Under the pieces are notes generated by a model. That model saw only the letters and a program-made list of their open reading frames with translations, was not told where the DNA came from and made no database searches. A stretch of DNA of 64,000 bases, from contig LSIG01000124.1 of NCBI GenBank assembly GCA_001556125.1, forward strand, positions 68,539 to 132,538. The letters are read 5' to 3'. This document shows, piece by piece, positions 18,644 through 28,266 of this stretch (position 1 is the first letter of the stretch; every line of letters begins with the position of its first letter). A program made the translations under genes and the position numbers. Origin of the DNA: Rhizobiales bacterium CCH10-E5. Its GTDB lineage: Bacteria > Pseudomonadota > Alphaproteobacteria > Rhizobiales > Beijerinckiaceae.

Positions 18644-19882
18644 ATGAACGCGCCGGTGAAGCCCTACGACATCGAGGCGATCCGCCGGGATTTCCCGATC
18701 CTGTCGCGCGAGGTCTACGGCAAACCGCTCGTCTATCTCGACAACGCGGCCTCCGCCCAGAAGCCGGAGGTGGTGATCGAGGCGATGTCGCGGCTGATGC
18801 GCGAGGACTACGCCAACGTCCATCGCGGGCTGCACTATCTCGCCAACGCCTCGACCGAAGCCTATGAGGCGGCTCGCGAAAGCGCGCGCCGCTTCCTCAA
18901 CGCCGCCCATCTCGAGGAGATCGTGTTCACGCGCTCGTCGACCGGCGCGCTCAACACCATCGCCTCCTCGCTCGGGCGCCATCTCCAGCTCGGCGAGGGC
19001 GACGAGATCATCCTCTCGATCCTGGAGCACCACTCCAACATCGTGCCCTGGCACTACTGGCGCGAGCGCCATGGCGCCGTGATCAAATGGGCGCCGGTCG
19101 ACGAGGACGGCAACTTCCTCATCGAAGAGTTCGAGAAGCTGATTTCAGCTCGGACGAAGGTCGTCTCGCTGACTCATCTCTCGAATGCGATCGGCACCAT
19201 CCTGCCGATCCCCGAGATCGCCGCGATCTGCCGCGCGCACGGCATCCCGCTGGTCGTCGACGGCAGCCAGGGCGCCGTGCACCTGCCGGTCGATGTCCAG
19301 GCGCTGGGCTGCGACTTCTACTGCTTCACCGGCCACAAGACCTATGGGCCGACCGGCTCCGGCATCCTCTGGGGCAAGCGCGAATGGCTCGAGAAGCTGC
19401 CGCCCTATGAAGGCGGCGGCGAAATGATCGTCACCGTTACCGAAGACACGGTGACCTATAACGACCCGCCGCATCGCTTCGAGGCCGGCACGCCGGCCAT
19501 CATCGAGGCGGTCGGTCTGGGCGCGGCGCTGGACTACATGATGGCGCTCGGCCGAGAGAACATTGCGGCACATGAAGCGCGGCTCGGCGCCTACGCCATG
19601 CAGCGGCTCGGCGAGATGAACTCGATCCGCATCTTCGGCAAGGCGAAGAACAAGGGCGCCATCGTCGCCTTCGAGATGAAGGGCGCCCATGCCCATGACG
19701 TCGCCACCGTCATCGACCGGGCGGGGGTGGCGGTGCGCGCCGGCACCCATTGCACCATGCCGCTGATGGCCCGATATGGAGTGACGTCGACCTGCCGGGC
19801 GTCCTTCGGCCTTTACAACACGCTGGACGAGGTCGACAGGCTCGTCGAAGCCCTGCAAAAGGCCGAAAGCCTGTTTGCCTGA
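18644..19882 (+). CDS. sufS: Cysteine desulfurase SufS (group II)
   Basis: SufS is the 412-aa PLP enzyme that supplies sulfur to the SUF scaffold. Its PLP lysine is in CFTGHKTYGPTG. The catalytic cysteine is in VRAGTHCTMPLMARYG on the short ordered loop that defines group II, in contrast to the group I enzyme at the head of the operon. The N-terminal YDIEAIRRDFPILSREVYG is family-typical. The ATG at 18644, preceded by GAGGA, is chosen over an upstream in-frame extension that overlaps the tautomerase. No SufE or SufU gene is in the window, so its sulfur acceptor is unclear. Confidence 0.95.
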   Translation: MNAPVKPYDIEAIRRDFPILSREVYGKPLVYLDNAASAQKPEVVIEAMSRLMREDYANVHRGLHYLANASTEAYEAARESARRFLNAAHLEEIVFTRSSTGALNTIASSLGRHLQLGEGDEIILSILEHHSNIVPWHYWRERHGAVIKWAPVDEDGNFLIEEFEKLISARTKVVSLTHLSNAIGTILPIPEIAAICRAHGIPLVVDGSQGAVHLPVDVQALGCDFYCFTGHKTYGPTGSGILWGKREWLEKLPPYEGGGEMIVTVTEDTVTYNDPPHRFEAGTPAIIEAVGLGAALDYMMALGRENIAAHEARLGAYAMQRLGEMNSIRIFGKAKNKGAIVAFEMKGAHAHDVATVIDRAGVAVRAGTHCTMPLMARYGVTSTCRASFGLYNTLDEVDRLVEALQKAESLFA

Positions 19883-19896
19883 GTAGGATTGCGATC

Positions 19897-20280
19897 ATGA
19901 CCGACACCGTCGCAGACGACATCAAGCCGAACGCCCCGACCATGGGCGCCGGCACGGCTCTGCCGCCGGAGGAGATCGACCGTCTGACGGACGACATCAT
20001 CGCCGCGCTGAAGACGGTCTACGATCCCGAGATCCCCTCCGATATCTACGAACTCGGGCTGATCTACCGCGTCGATATCTCCGACGACCGCCATGTCGCC
20101 ATCGACATGACGCTGACCGCGCCGGGCTGCCCCGTCGCCGGCGAGATGCCAGGCTGGGTCGAGAACGCCGTCTCGACGGTGAACGGCGTCTCCGGCGTCA
20201 GCGTCAACATGACCTTCGACCCGCCCTGGGACCAGTCGCGCATGTCCGACGAGGCGAGGGTCGCGCTCGACATGTGGTGA
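19897..20280 (+). CDS. sufT: SUF system assembly protein SufT (MIP18/DUF59 family)
   Basis: This is a 127-aa protein of the MIP18 (DUF59) family, whose members help mature or deliver Fe-S clusters. The hallmark DPEIP motif (VYDPEIPSDIYELGLIY) and the TAPGCPVAGEMP segment with its conserved cysteine are present. An N-terminal extension of about 30 residues precedes the domain. It follows sufS after 14 bases and is the last clear gene of the suf operon. The ATG at 19897 is preceded by TAGGA. In related genomes sufA usually follows directly; here it lies 3.6 kb away. Confidence 0.92.
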   Translation: MTDTVADDIKPNAPTMGAGTALPPEEIDRLTDDIIAALKTVYDPEIPSDIYELGLIYRVDISDDRHVAIDMTLTAPGCPVAGEMPGWVENAVSTVNGVSGVSVNMTFDPPWDQSRMSDEARVALDMW

Positions 20281-20319
20281 GGCTGGACGGTCCCTGAGCG
20301 GGCCGCCATAGTCGCGACC

Positions 20320-20658
20320 ATGCGCTTCACGAAATGGGACTATGTCGCATTTCCCCTGCTCGCGGCTCTCGCGATCGGCGTTTTCTATGGTGCTTTGCGG
20401 CTGGTCGGTTTCTTTGGCCTCGGCATCATTGGCCTCGTCATCGGCTTCATCTCGGTGCGGATGGATCTCGAGCGTGACGCGGCGAGTTCCGATCCGCGCG
20501 TGCTCGAAGAGCAATTCAAGGCACGCGACCGCCTGTCGCGCGCGGAGCGGGCTGATTTCCAGGCCGGTCAGACGGCAAGGCTGAAGCCACTCTTCGTCGC
20601 GCAGGTCGTTGCGGCCGGGCTCGTCATCTTTGGCTTTGGCTTCCACTTCCTGCTCTGA
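20320..20658 (+). CDS. Small membrane protein, unknown function
   Basis: This is a 112-aa protein with two adjacent hydrophobic segments near the N-terminus (about residues 9-45), a charged central stretch (about 47-88, rich in Asp/Glu/Arg) and a C-terminal transmembrane segment (about 92-111, VVAAGLVIFGFGF). It starts about 40 bases after sufT on the same strand and may be co-transcribed, though the ribosome-binding site is weak. I do not recognise the family. Confidence 0.6.
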   Translation: MRFTKWDYVAFPLLAALAIGVFYGALRLVGFFGLGIIGLVIGFISVRMDLERDAASSDPRVLEEQFKARDRLSRAERADFQAGQTARLKPLFVAQVVAAGLVIFGFGFHFLL

Positions 20659-20682
20659 TCGAGCGACATCGGGCCGGTCGGG

Positions 20683-21027
20683 CTATTCCTGCTTGGTCGT
20701 CGACCCATCCCGATTGCGACCATGGCCGTTGCCGCTGGTCGCGTCGCCATCCCCCGATAGGACGACCGGGTTGGCGCTGGTGAGACCATCCTTGTTGGGA
20801 TCGGGTGTCCCTTCGCCGTATTGCCCCGCCGCATCCTGACGAATGCGCTGCGCGACCGCGCCGGAATCGGAATCATAGGGCGCGTGCGGCCCCGTCTGGT
20901 GGGGTGAATCCGGGCTCGGTCCCGGACGGTGCTGATCTTGCTCGCCGGGCTGGCCGGGACGCCGCGGCGTATCGGGGCCGGGGTGGTGCTGGGTTGTCGC
21001 GTGATGGGTGCGGTCGCGATCGCTCAT
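20683..21027 (-). CDS. Hydrophilic low-complexity protein, unknown function
   Basis: This is a 114-aa protein very rich in His, Pro, Gly, Asp, Gln and Asn (for example THHATTQHHPGPD and GPSPDSPHQTGPHAP), with no hydrophobic core, cysteines or signal peptide. It should be intrinsically disordered. The ATG has a good AGAAGGA site. Only a short stretch (AVAQRIRQDAAGQY) looks helix-forming. It is convergent with the small membrane protein and divergent from phzF. It could be a stress-related hydrophilin-like protein, but that is only a guess from composition. Confidence 0.5.
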   Translation of the reverse strand: MSDRDRTHHATTQHHPGPDTPRRPGQPGEQDQHRPGPSPDSPHQTGPHAPYDSDSGAVAQRIRQDAAGQYGEGTPDPNKDGLTSANPVVLSGDGDATSGNGHGRNRDGSTTKQE

Positions 21028-21199
21028 GGCGCTGGTCCTTCTGCCGCTGTCAGAAGAGCAACCGGCGGGCGAGGGGCTCTGTTCCGCCGCCGTGATCAGC
21101 GGCGGTGATCGAACGCATCTGCGAGCTTGATTATCGCGGCGGCGCGATCGGTGGCATCAAGCGCGCCAGGGCCGCATCTCTCGCGGCGGGGAGACGACC

Positions 21200-22087
21200 A
21201 TGCGCCGCTATGCCTATGAGACCGTCGACGTCTTCACGGAAACCCGCTTCGGCGGCAACCAGGTCGCCGTCTTCACCGATGCGCGCGGCCTGTCGGACGC
21301 CGAGATGCAGTCGCTCGCCGCCGAGATGAACTACAGCGAGACGACCTTCGTCCTGCCTCCGGCCGACCCCGCCAACACGGCGCGGGTGCGCATCTTCACC
21401 CGCACCCACGAGATGCCCTTTGCCGGCCATCCCAATGTCGGCACCGCCTTCGTGCTCGCCCGCCATGGCCGCGACAGCGGCGGCGTGCTGCGCTTCGAGG
21501 AGATCGCCGGCCTCGTCACGGTGAAGGTCGCCAGTGACGCCACCGGCGAGATCACCGGCGCCACCATCGCCGCGCCGCAGCCGCTTTCGACCGGCGTCGA
21601 ACTGCCGGCCGAGGCGATCGCGGCCTGCGCCGGGCTGAAGCCCGAGCAGGTGCTCACCGGCCGGCACAAGCCGGTCCGCGCCTCGGTCGGCGTCTTTTTC
21701 GTGCTGGCGGAGGTGGCGTCCGAGGCGTTGGCCCGCGCCACGCCCGATCTCACCGCCTTCCGCGCCCTGCGCGACGCCACGCCCGGTCTGGAAGGGCGAC
21801 TGTCGCTGTTTCTCTATGTCCGCGACGGCCAGTCGATCCGCGCCCGCATGTTCGCGCCGATCAGCGGCACCTGGGAGGACCCGGCGACGGGCAGCGCCAG
21901 CGCGACGCTGGCGGCCCTGCTGCTGAAGCTCGACGGTGGCGACAGCGCGAGCTTCACCCTGACGCAGGGCGTCGAGATGGGCCGCCCGAGCCTGCTGAAA
22001 CTGACGGCCAAGCGTGGCGACGACGGCATCCGCGCCACCGTCGGCGGCTCCTGCGTGCCGGTGTTCCGGGGCGAGGCGCTGCTGTAA
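21200..22087 (+). CDS. PhzF-family isomerase/epimerase-like protein
   Basis: This is a 295-aa protein of the PhzF/diaminopimelate epimerase-like fold. The N-terminal segment [20 protein letters not shown] is diagnostic, and the catalytic acid glutamate is in MNYSETTFV (about residue 46). [20 protein letters not shown] and the C-terminal [17 protein letters not shown] complete the two-domain signature. A GGGGAG site precedes the ATG. PhzF proper acts in phenazine synthesis, but no other phenazine genes are here, so this is one of the many general homologues of unknown substrate. It lies between sufT and sufA. Confidence 0.9.
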   Translation: MRRYAYETVDVFTETRFGGNQVAVFTDARGLSDAEMQSLAAEMNYSETTFVLPPADPANTARVRIFTRTHEMPFAGHPNVGTAFVLARHGRDSGGVLRFEEIAGLVTVKVASDATGEITGATIAAPQPLSTGVELPAEAIAACAGLKPEQVLTGRHKPVRASVGVFFVLAEVASEALARATPDLTAFRALRDATPGLEGRLSLFLYVRDGQSIRARMFAPISGTWEDPATGSASATLAALLLKLDGGDSASFTLTQGVEMGRPSLLKLTAKRGDDGIRATVGGSCVPVFRGEALL

Positions 22088-22184
22088 GCCGTCATGGCGA
22101 GGAGGCCTTCGGCCGACGAAGCCATCCAAGCGACGTCGAGCATGGCCGCCCCCTGGATGGCGTCGCTTCGCTCGCCATGACGGC
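22088..22184. repeat. Intergenic palindromic repeat, family B
   Basis: This is a 97-base palindrome with perfect 14-base outer arms (GCCGTCATGGCGAG and CTCGCCATGACGGC). The inner part contains CGAAGCCATCCA opposite TGGATGGCGTCGCTTCG. It resembles the widespread rhizobial repeat with GTCATTGCGAGGAG ends. It fills the gap between the convergent phzF and yjbR-like genes and may act as a bidirectional transcription barrier. Confidence 0.8.
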
Positions 22185-22192
22185 GGAGAGCG

Positions 22193-22555
22193 TCAGGGCG
22201 TGAGCCCCAGCTCCGCCCGCGCCCGCTTCGTCAGCCCCGCCGCGACCAGACGGTGGCTCTCGCGCAGATAATCCTGCAGCGCGTCATCCGGCATCGTCTC
22301 GTCGGTCAGGCGCTGGATCCAGCTCATGCCGCGCGAGGCGAGATAGGGCGCGGGGCGCAGGCCCGGCTGCTCCTTCAGGATGTCGAAGCTCGCCCAGGAG
22401 CATTTGAAGGTCACCGAGAGCGCGACGCCGTCATCGGTGCGGGCGATGGCAAAGACCTTGCCCCCGACCTTCCAGACATGGGCGCCGCCCCATTGCACGA
22501 CGCTGCTCGTGGCCGGCAGGCCGGCACAGAAGGCGTTGTAGCCATCCAGCGTCAT
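22193..22555 (-). CDS. MmcQ/YjbR family protein
   Basis: This is a 120-aa cytosolic protein of the MmcQ/YjbR family, which has a CyaY-like double-wing fold. Visible hallmarks are the N-terminal LPATSSVVQWGGAHVWKVGGKVFAI, the central VTFKCSW and RGMSWIQ, and a C-terminal helix with LRESHRLVAAGL. The ATG at 22555 matches the usual family start. It lies 16 bases downstream of the ldh2-type dehydrogenase gene on the same strand and is probably co-transcribed with it. Biochemical function is not established. Confidence 0.85.
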   Translation of the reverse strand: MTLDGYNAFCAGLPATSSVVQWGGAHVWKVGGKVFAIARTDDGVALSVTFKCSWASFDILKEQPGLRPAPYLASRGMSWIQRLTDETMPDDALQDYLRESHRLVAAGLTKRARAELGLTP

Positions 22556-22571
22556 CGTGGCCCCGCCTGCT

Positions 22572-23648
22572 TCAATAGCCCTCGGCGTCGATCCCATGCG
22601 CCGCGGCGGCCGCGACGATCTGCGACCAGGTCTCGTCATCGAGCGGGATGCCGTCGCGCTCCCGGGCGATCCGGGTGGCTCGCTCGCTCTCGCCCGGCGT
22701 CAGCACGGGCTGGCTCTCGTCCTGCGGCTTCGCCGCCCGGACGAAGGCGAGATAGCTCTCGATGCGCTCGCGCCGCAGCGCCTCGTCCGACTCCAGCCGG
22801 GCTGGGTCGATCAGGATGCCGAAGAGCGAATTGATGATCCAGCTTTTCGCCGGCTTCTGGTCGATGCGGGCCGCGCCCATCAGCCCGGCCGAGAGCAGTT
22901 CGGCGATCAGCGAGAGGCCCGCGCCCTTATGGTCGCCGAAGGGCAACAGGGCACCCAGCGCCTCGCCCTCGGAGAGCGCATGCGGGAAGACATGACGGGG
23001 CTCCGTCGTCGGGCGGCCCTCGCCGTCGATGATGAAGCCGGGCGGCACGGGCACGCCCTTGTTGAGCGCGACGCGCGCCTTGCCATGCGCCATGCGGCTG
23101 GTCGCGAAATCAAGGATGAGCGGTTCGCCGCCCGGTACGGGAATGCCGATCGCATGCGGATTGGTGCCGAAGCGCGCTTCCTTCGCGCCATGCGGCGCCA
23201 CGATGGGCGGGCGCCCGGCGACATTGACCCAGAACAGCGAGATCAGCCCCTGTGCCGCCGCGACCTCGGCATAGTGGCCGATGCGGCCGATATGGTGGGC
23301 GTCGAGCAGGTTGACGATCGCGACGCCGCTCGTCTTCGCCATGGCCGATGCGCGGTCGACCGCGGTGCGGGCAGCCGGCTGGCCGAGCGCGACAGCCGCA
23401 TCGATGATCAGAAAGGGCGCCACCTCGAGCCGCGTCGTCGGCTGCGACTGCGGCGAGAGGTTTCCGTCGGCCAGCGACTGGAAATAGAGCGGCAGCATGC
23501 CGACGCCATGGCTGTCATGGCCGCTGAGATTGGCCAGGACGAGATGGTCGGCAGTCTCGGCAGCGGCGGCCTCGGGCCATCCTGCCGCGACGACCATCTC
23601 CCGGACGAGCCGGCGCAGCGATTCGGGGCGATGGGTGCGATAGGCCAT
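22572..23648 (-). CDS. Malate/L-lactate dehydrogenase family oxidoreductase (LDH2/MDG type)
   Basis: This is a 358-aa NAD(P)-dependent 2-hydroxyacid dehydrogenase of the LDH2/MDG family, unrelated in fold to Rossmann LDHs. The conserved GHDSHGVGMLPLYF holds the catalytic His near residue 45. The nucleotide-binding segments GTNPHAIGIPVP and LPFGDHKGAGL, with SLIAELLSAGL, are also typical. The ATG at 23648 fits the family; the frame continues 41 codons upstream without similarity. It precedes the yjbR-like gene in a two-gene unit that separates sufA from the rest of suf. Ureidoglycolate, sulfolactate or malate are all possible substrates. Confidence 0.88.
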   Translation of the reverse strand: MAYRTHRPESLRRLVREMVVAAGWPEAAAAETADHLVLANLSGHDSHGVGMLPLYFQSLADGNLSPQSQPTTRLEVAPFLIIDAAVALGQPAARTAVDRASAMAKTSGVAIVNLLDAHHIGRIGHYAEVAAAQGLISLFWVNVAGRPPIVAPHGAKEARFGTNPHAIGIPVPGGEPLILDFATSRMAHGKARVALNKGVPVPPGFIIDGEGRPTTEPRHVFPHALSEGEALGALLPFGDHKGAGLSLIAELLSAGLMGAARIDQKPAKSWIINSLFGILIDPARLESDEALRRERIESYLAFVRAAKPQDESQPVLTPGESERATRIARERDGIPLDDETWSQIVAAAAAHGIDAEGY

Positions 23649-23836
23649 GAAGGATGCTGCCGTGCAGAGTGAGAAAGGGGATGGCGTCACAGTGCATGCC
23701 AGCCGGTGGCACGCAACAGCGGCCGTGGCGGCCGGCCCTGCGCGCCCGTCTCTCGACCTTTGCTTCACCAATCCCTATGTAATGCGGTGCAATCTTGCTT
23801 CATCGGGCCTTGAACCCGATTGGGGAGGGACGACGG

Positions 23837-24220
23837 ATGTTTTCGATACCCGGCCTGAAGGTCGTTTCGCTGACGGATGCCGCCGCCGCGCGCATTCGCG
23901 ACATCATGGCCCAGTCAGCCGGCGACGCCCCGGCACTCGGGCTGCGCGTCGGCGTGAAGAAGGGCGGCTGCGCCGGGATGGAATACACCTTCGAGGTCGC
24001 GCGCGAGGCCGCCAAGGGCGACGAGGTCGTGACCGAGAAGGGCGCGACGGTCATCGTCGATGCCAAGGCCGTGCTGTTCCTGCTCGGCACCGAACTCGAT
24101 TTCAAGACCGATCGCTTTTCCTCGACCTTCGTCTTCAACAACCCGAACCAGGTCTCGGCCTGCGGTTGCGGCGAGTCGGTCGAGATCAGGCCCCAGACGG
24201 CTGCCGCCGCCGCGCCCTGA
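23837..24220 (+). CDS. sufA: Iron-sulfur cluster carrier, A-type (SufA/IscA)
   Basis: This is a 127-aa A-type carrier that passes clusters from SufBC2D to apo-proteins. The three cluster-ligating cysteines are in KGGCAGM and in the C-terminal ACGCGES motif. A GGGAGGGA ribosome-binding site precedes the ATG at 23837; an earlier in-frame ATG 14 codons upstream has no such site. It is separated from sufT by phzF and the divergently oriented ldh2-yjbR pair, so it needs its own promoter in 23649-23836. I see no second ICE-type dyad there. Confidence 0.94.
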   Translation: MFSIPGLKVVSLTDAAAARIRDIMAQSAGDAPALGLRVGVKKGGCAGMEYTFEVAREAAKGDEVVTEKGATVIVDAKAVLFLLGTELDFKTDRFSSTFVFNNPNQVSACGCGESVEIRPQTAAAAAP

Positions 24221-24238
24221 GCACGGCGGCGCGCGGAT

Positions 24239-25297
24239 TCAGGCGACGCGGCTGGCCGAGTCGATCGCGTCCTCGGTGACGGTGCGGTTCCTGCCGGCGC
24301 GCTTGGCGGCCATCAGCGCCTGGTCGGCGCGCTCGGTCAGCGAGGCGGCCGTGTCGCCGCGGGCATAGGCCGAGACCCCGAGCGAGATCGTGATGCGGCC
24401 GAGATTCTCGTTGGTCGAGCGCTTGACCAATTCGCGGGTCAGCAAGGCCTGGCGCACCGTCTCCGCTCCGAACTTGCCGGCGATCAGATCGGCATCCGGC
24501 AGGATCACGGCGAACTCCTCGCCGCCGAAGCGGGTGATGATCGCCTTGTCCTTGAACTTGTCCTTCATCGTCCGCGCCACCAGGCGCAGCACCTGGTCGC
24601 CCGTGAGATGCCCATGGGCATCGTTGAACTGCTTGAAGAAGTCGATATCGGCCATGACGAGGGCGAAGGGCTCGCGCCGCAGCGTTGCCTGATCGATCGA
24701 TTTCTGCAGCATCTCCTCGAAATGGCGGCGATTGGCGAGGCCGGTCAGCGGGTCGGTCAACGCCTCGGCCCGGGTCGATTCCAGCGCCTCGCGCAGATTG
24801 CGGATCTCGTTGGAGCTGTCGCGCAGCTGCGCCTCCAGCTTGGTCTTGCGCGTAACCTCCTCGCGCGTCGACATGACCAGCGCCTCGACCCATTCGCGCA
24901 GCTTCTGCCGGTCGGCCGGCGGCGGCACGTCCTCGGACATGGCGCAGAGCCGTCCATGGTAGCGCTCGCTGGAATCGAGCGCCTTGTCGACGAGCGCCAT
25001 CAGCCCGTCGATCTCGCCGAGCACCTGCAGGCTGGTGCGCTCGGCATGGCGCGCCAGACGTTCCGTGCTGATGAAGCGGTCATAGAGGTGGTCGATATCG
25101 GCGACGCCGACCTTGCCCTCGCTGCCGGTGATGATGGCGTTCATCGCCATGCTGATCGCCGGCATCTCGCCACTGAGATGGGCGTACCAGACCTCGAAGG
25201 CACGGGGATAGGTCGGCGATCCGTGCTCGCGCATGGCCGCCACGACGCGCTCGGCGAGGTCGTCCTGCGGAGAGGGGGGCTGCGCGTGCTCGCTCAT
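24239..25297 (-). CDS. Diguanylate cyclase (GGDEF domain), soluble
   Basis: This 352-aa protein has a C-terminal GGDEF domain (about residues 185-350) with the active-site motif GGEEF (TRFGGEEFAVILPD) and the upstream metal/substrate segment LVMADIDFFKQFND. It should make c-di-GMP from two GTP. The inhibitory RxxD site expected just before GGEEF is not seen (FKDKAIITRFGG). The N-terminal half is helical with a predicted coiled coil (about 150-185) and no membrane segment or known sensor domain. The ATG at 25297 is taken; an upstream frame of 45 codons lacks support. It is convergent with sufA (18-base gap). Confidence 0.9.
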   Translation of the reverse strand: MSEHAQPPSPQDDLAERVVAAMREHGSPTYPRAFEVWYAHLSGEMPAISMAMNAIITGSEGKVGVADIDHLYDRFISTERLARHAERTSLQVLGEIDGLMALVDKALDSSERYHGRLCAMSEDVPPPADRQKLREWVEALVMSTREEVTRKTKLEAQLRDSSNEIRNLREALESTRAEALTDPLTGLANRRHFEEMLQKSIDQATLRREPFALVMADIDFFKQFNDAHGHLTGDQVLRLVARTMKDKFKDKAIITRFGGEEFAVILPDADLIAGKFGAETVRQALLTRELVKRSTNENLGRITISLGVSAYARGDTAASLTERADQALMAAKRAGRNRTVTEDAIDSASRVA

Positions 25298-25480
25298 GCC
25301 TTCGTCGGTCCGGACGCGAGGCCAGAGCGCGGCGGGAGCCGCGAGAGCCTCGATTGAAAATCGAAGCGGGACATCCTGTCCGTCTGACCGGTGGCATGCG
25401 CCCGTCCGTGGGACGGCCGCTGGCCGCCTCACGACGTGACCTTAGGCAAGGCCGGTTAAAATGCCGTTGATCGCTCGCGC

Positions 25481-27034
<1,554 letters not shown>

Positions 27035-27195
27035 CGATGGTTGCGCTTCTTCAAGGGTCGGTGACACGTGGCGGGATGACCTGATCAACCGCGACGGTGG
27101 CGCGACGTCTGTGCCTGCGCGCCTTCGGACTGCTGTGCAATGCAGAAAAAGCAGGGCAAAGTCAATCAACTAGCGCCCTAAGGAGCCCGAATACC

Positions 27196-27891
27196 ATGAC
27201 TGAACCGCTTGTCCTCATTCCGGGACTGAATTGCGATGCGCGTCTCTACGCTCCGCAATGGCCGGCTCTTGCGCCGGGACGCTCGGTCATGGTCGCCCAC
27301 AATGATCGCGACGAGAGCCTGGGAGCACTGGTCGGACGCCTGCTGGCGGCGGCACCGGAACGCTTCGCCCTCTGCGGGCTCTCCATGGGCGGCTATGCGG
27401 CATTCGAGGTGATGCGGCAGGCGCCGCAGCGCGTCACGCGCCTCGCTTTGCTCGACACGACCGCCAAGCCTCCGACCCCGGAAACCAATGCGCCGCGTGA
27501 GCAGATGATTGCGCTCGCCGAGAAGGGCGCCTTCGACAACGTCACGACGCTGCTCTGGCAGAAGCTGGTGGCGCCCTCGCGCCTCGCCGACGAGGAGTTG
27601 CGTCTGCTGGTGCGCGCCATGGCCGAGACGGTGGGGCCCGAAGGCTTCATCCGTCAGCAGCGCGCCATCATGGGCCGCCCCGACTCGCGGCCTGGCCTTT
27701 CGGCCATCGCCGTGCCGACTCTGGTGCTGGTGGGCGAGGAGGATGCGATCACGCCGCCGGCCGAGGCGGTGGAGATTGCCCAAGGTATCGGTGCGCAGGC
27801 GCGGCTCGCCACGCTGCCGGGCTGCGGCCATCTCGCGACGCTGGAGCAGCCCGAGGCCGTGACGGCAGAACTGCTAGCCTGGCTCGGCTGA
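27196..27891 (+). CDS. Alpha/beta hydrolase
   Basis: This is a 231-aa cytosolic alpha/beta-hydrolase. The nucleophile elbow is GLSMGG, the acidic residue is in VGEEDAITPP and the histidine in PGCGHLATLEQPEAV, which is a complete triad. The start VLIPGLNCDARLY supplies the oxyanion region. The ATG has an AGGAG site. The sequence resembles the esterase/haloperoxidase-type branch of the family, but the substrate cannot be told. It is convergent with the 85-aa membrane protein gene three bases downstream. Confidence 0.88.
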   Translation: MTEPLVLIPGLNCDARLYAPQWPALAPGRSVMVAHNDRDESLGALVGRLLAAAPERFALCGLSMGGYAAFEVMRQAPQRVTRLALLDTTAKPPTPETNAPREQMIALAEKGAFDNVTTLLWQKLVAPSRLADEELRLLVRAMAETVGPEGFIRQQRAIMGRPDSRPGLSAIAVPTLVLVGEEDAITPPAEAVEIAQGIGAQARLATLPGCGHLATLEQPEAVTAELLAWLG

Positions 27892-27894
27892 AGA

Positions 27895-28152
27895 TCAGCG
27901 CGGGACGACGCAGGGGTCGAGCTTCGTCTCCGCCGCCGCTTTGCGCAGCGAGCCGGTGGTCATCGGGTCGCTCTTGTTGCCGGTGGCGGCCGCGGCGACC
28001 TGCGCCAGCCGCTCGCGGTCGAAATGGGCCGTCTGGTTCGAGACGAAATTGGCGGCGAGCACGGAGAGGAAGGCGATCGCCGCGCCGGCCTTGGCGATGT
28101 TGGCGACGAGCGTGCCGCGCTCGTTCTTCCAGAAGAGTTCGACGAGCCGCAT
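27895..28152 (-). CDS. Small single-pass membrane protein, unknown function
   Basis: This is an 85-aa protein starting MRLVELFWKNERGTLVAN. One hydrophobic segment (about residues 20-38, AGAAIAFLSVLAANFV) is followed by a charged and Ala-rich tail with a single cysteine near the C-terminus (DPCVVPR). A GGGAGG ribosome-binding site supports the ATG at 28152 rather than one five codons upstream. The N-terminus resembles the short anchors of Flp/TadE-like envelope proteins only superficially. There is no operon partner. Confidence 0.55.
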   Translation of the reverse strand: MRLVELFWKNERGTLVANIAKAGAAIAFLSVLAANFVSNQTAHFDRERLAQVAAAATGNKSDPMTTGSLRKAAAETKLDPCVVPR

Positions 28153-28266
28153 CGGGCCCTCCCGCATCAGGGGGCATCCCCCAGCCCCGATGCGGAGATT
28201 GTGCGCCGGCAGCCGTAAAGGGAGGGTTAGCGAAACCTTCCAGCGATCGCTCGAATGCGGCTGATC

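Noticed and set aside
20683..24220. Mobile insertion between sufT and sufA
   Set aside because: No transposase, integrase, terminal repeats or attachment site is visible. Composition matches the neighbours, so I report only a rearrangement.
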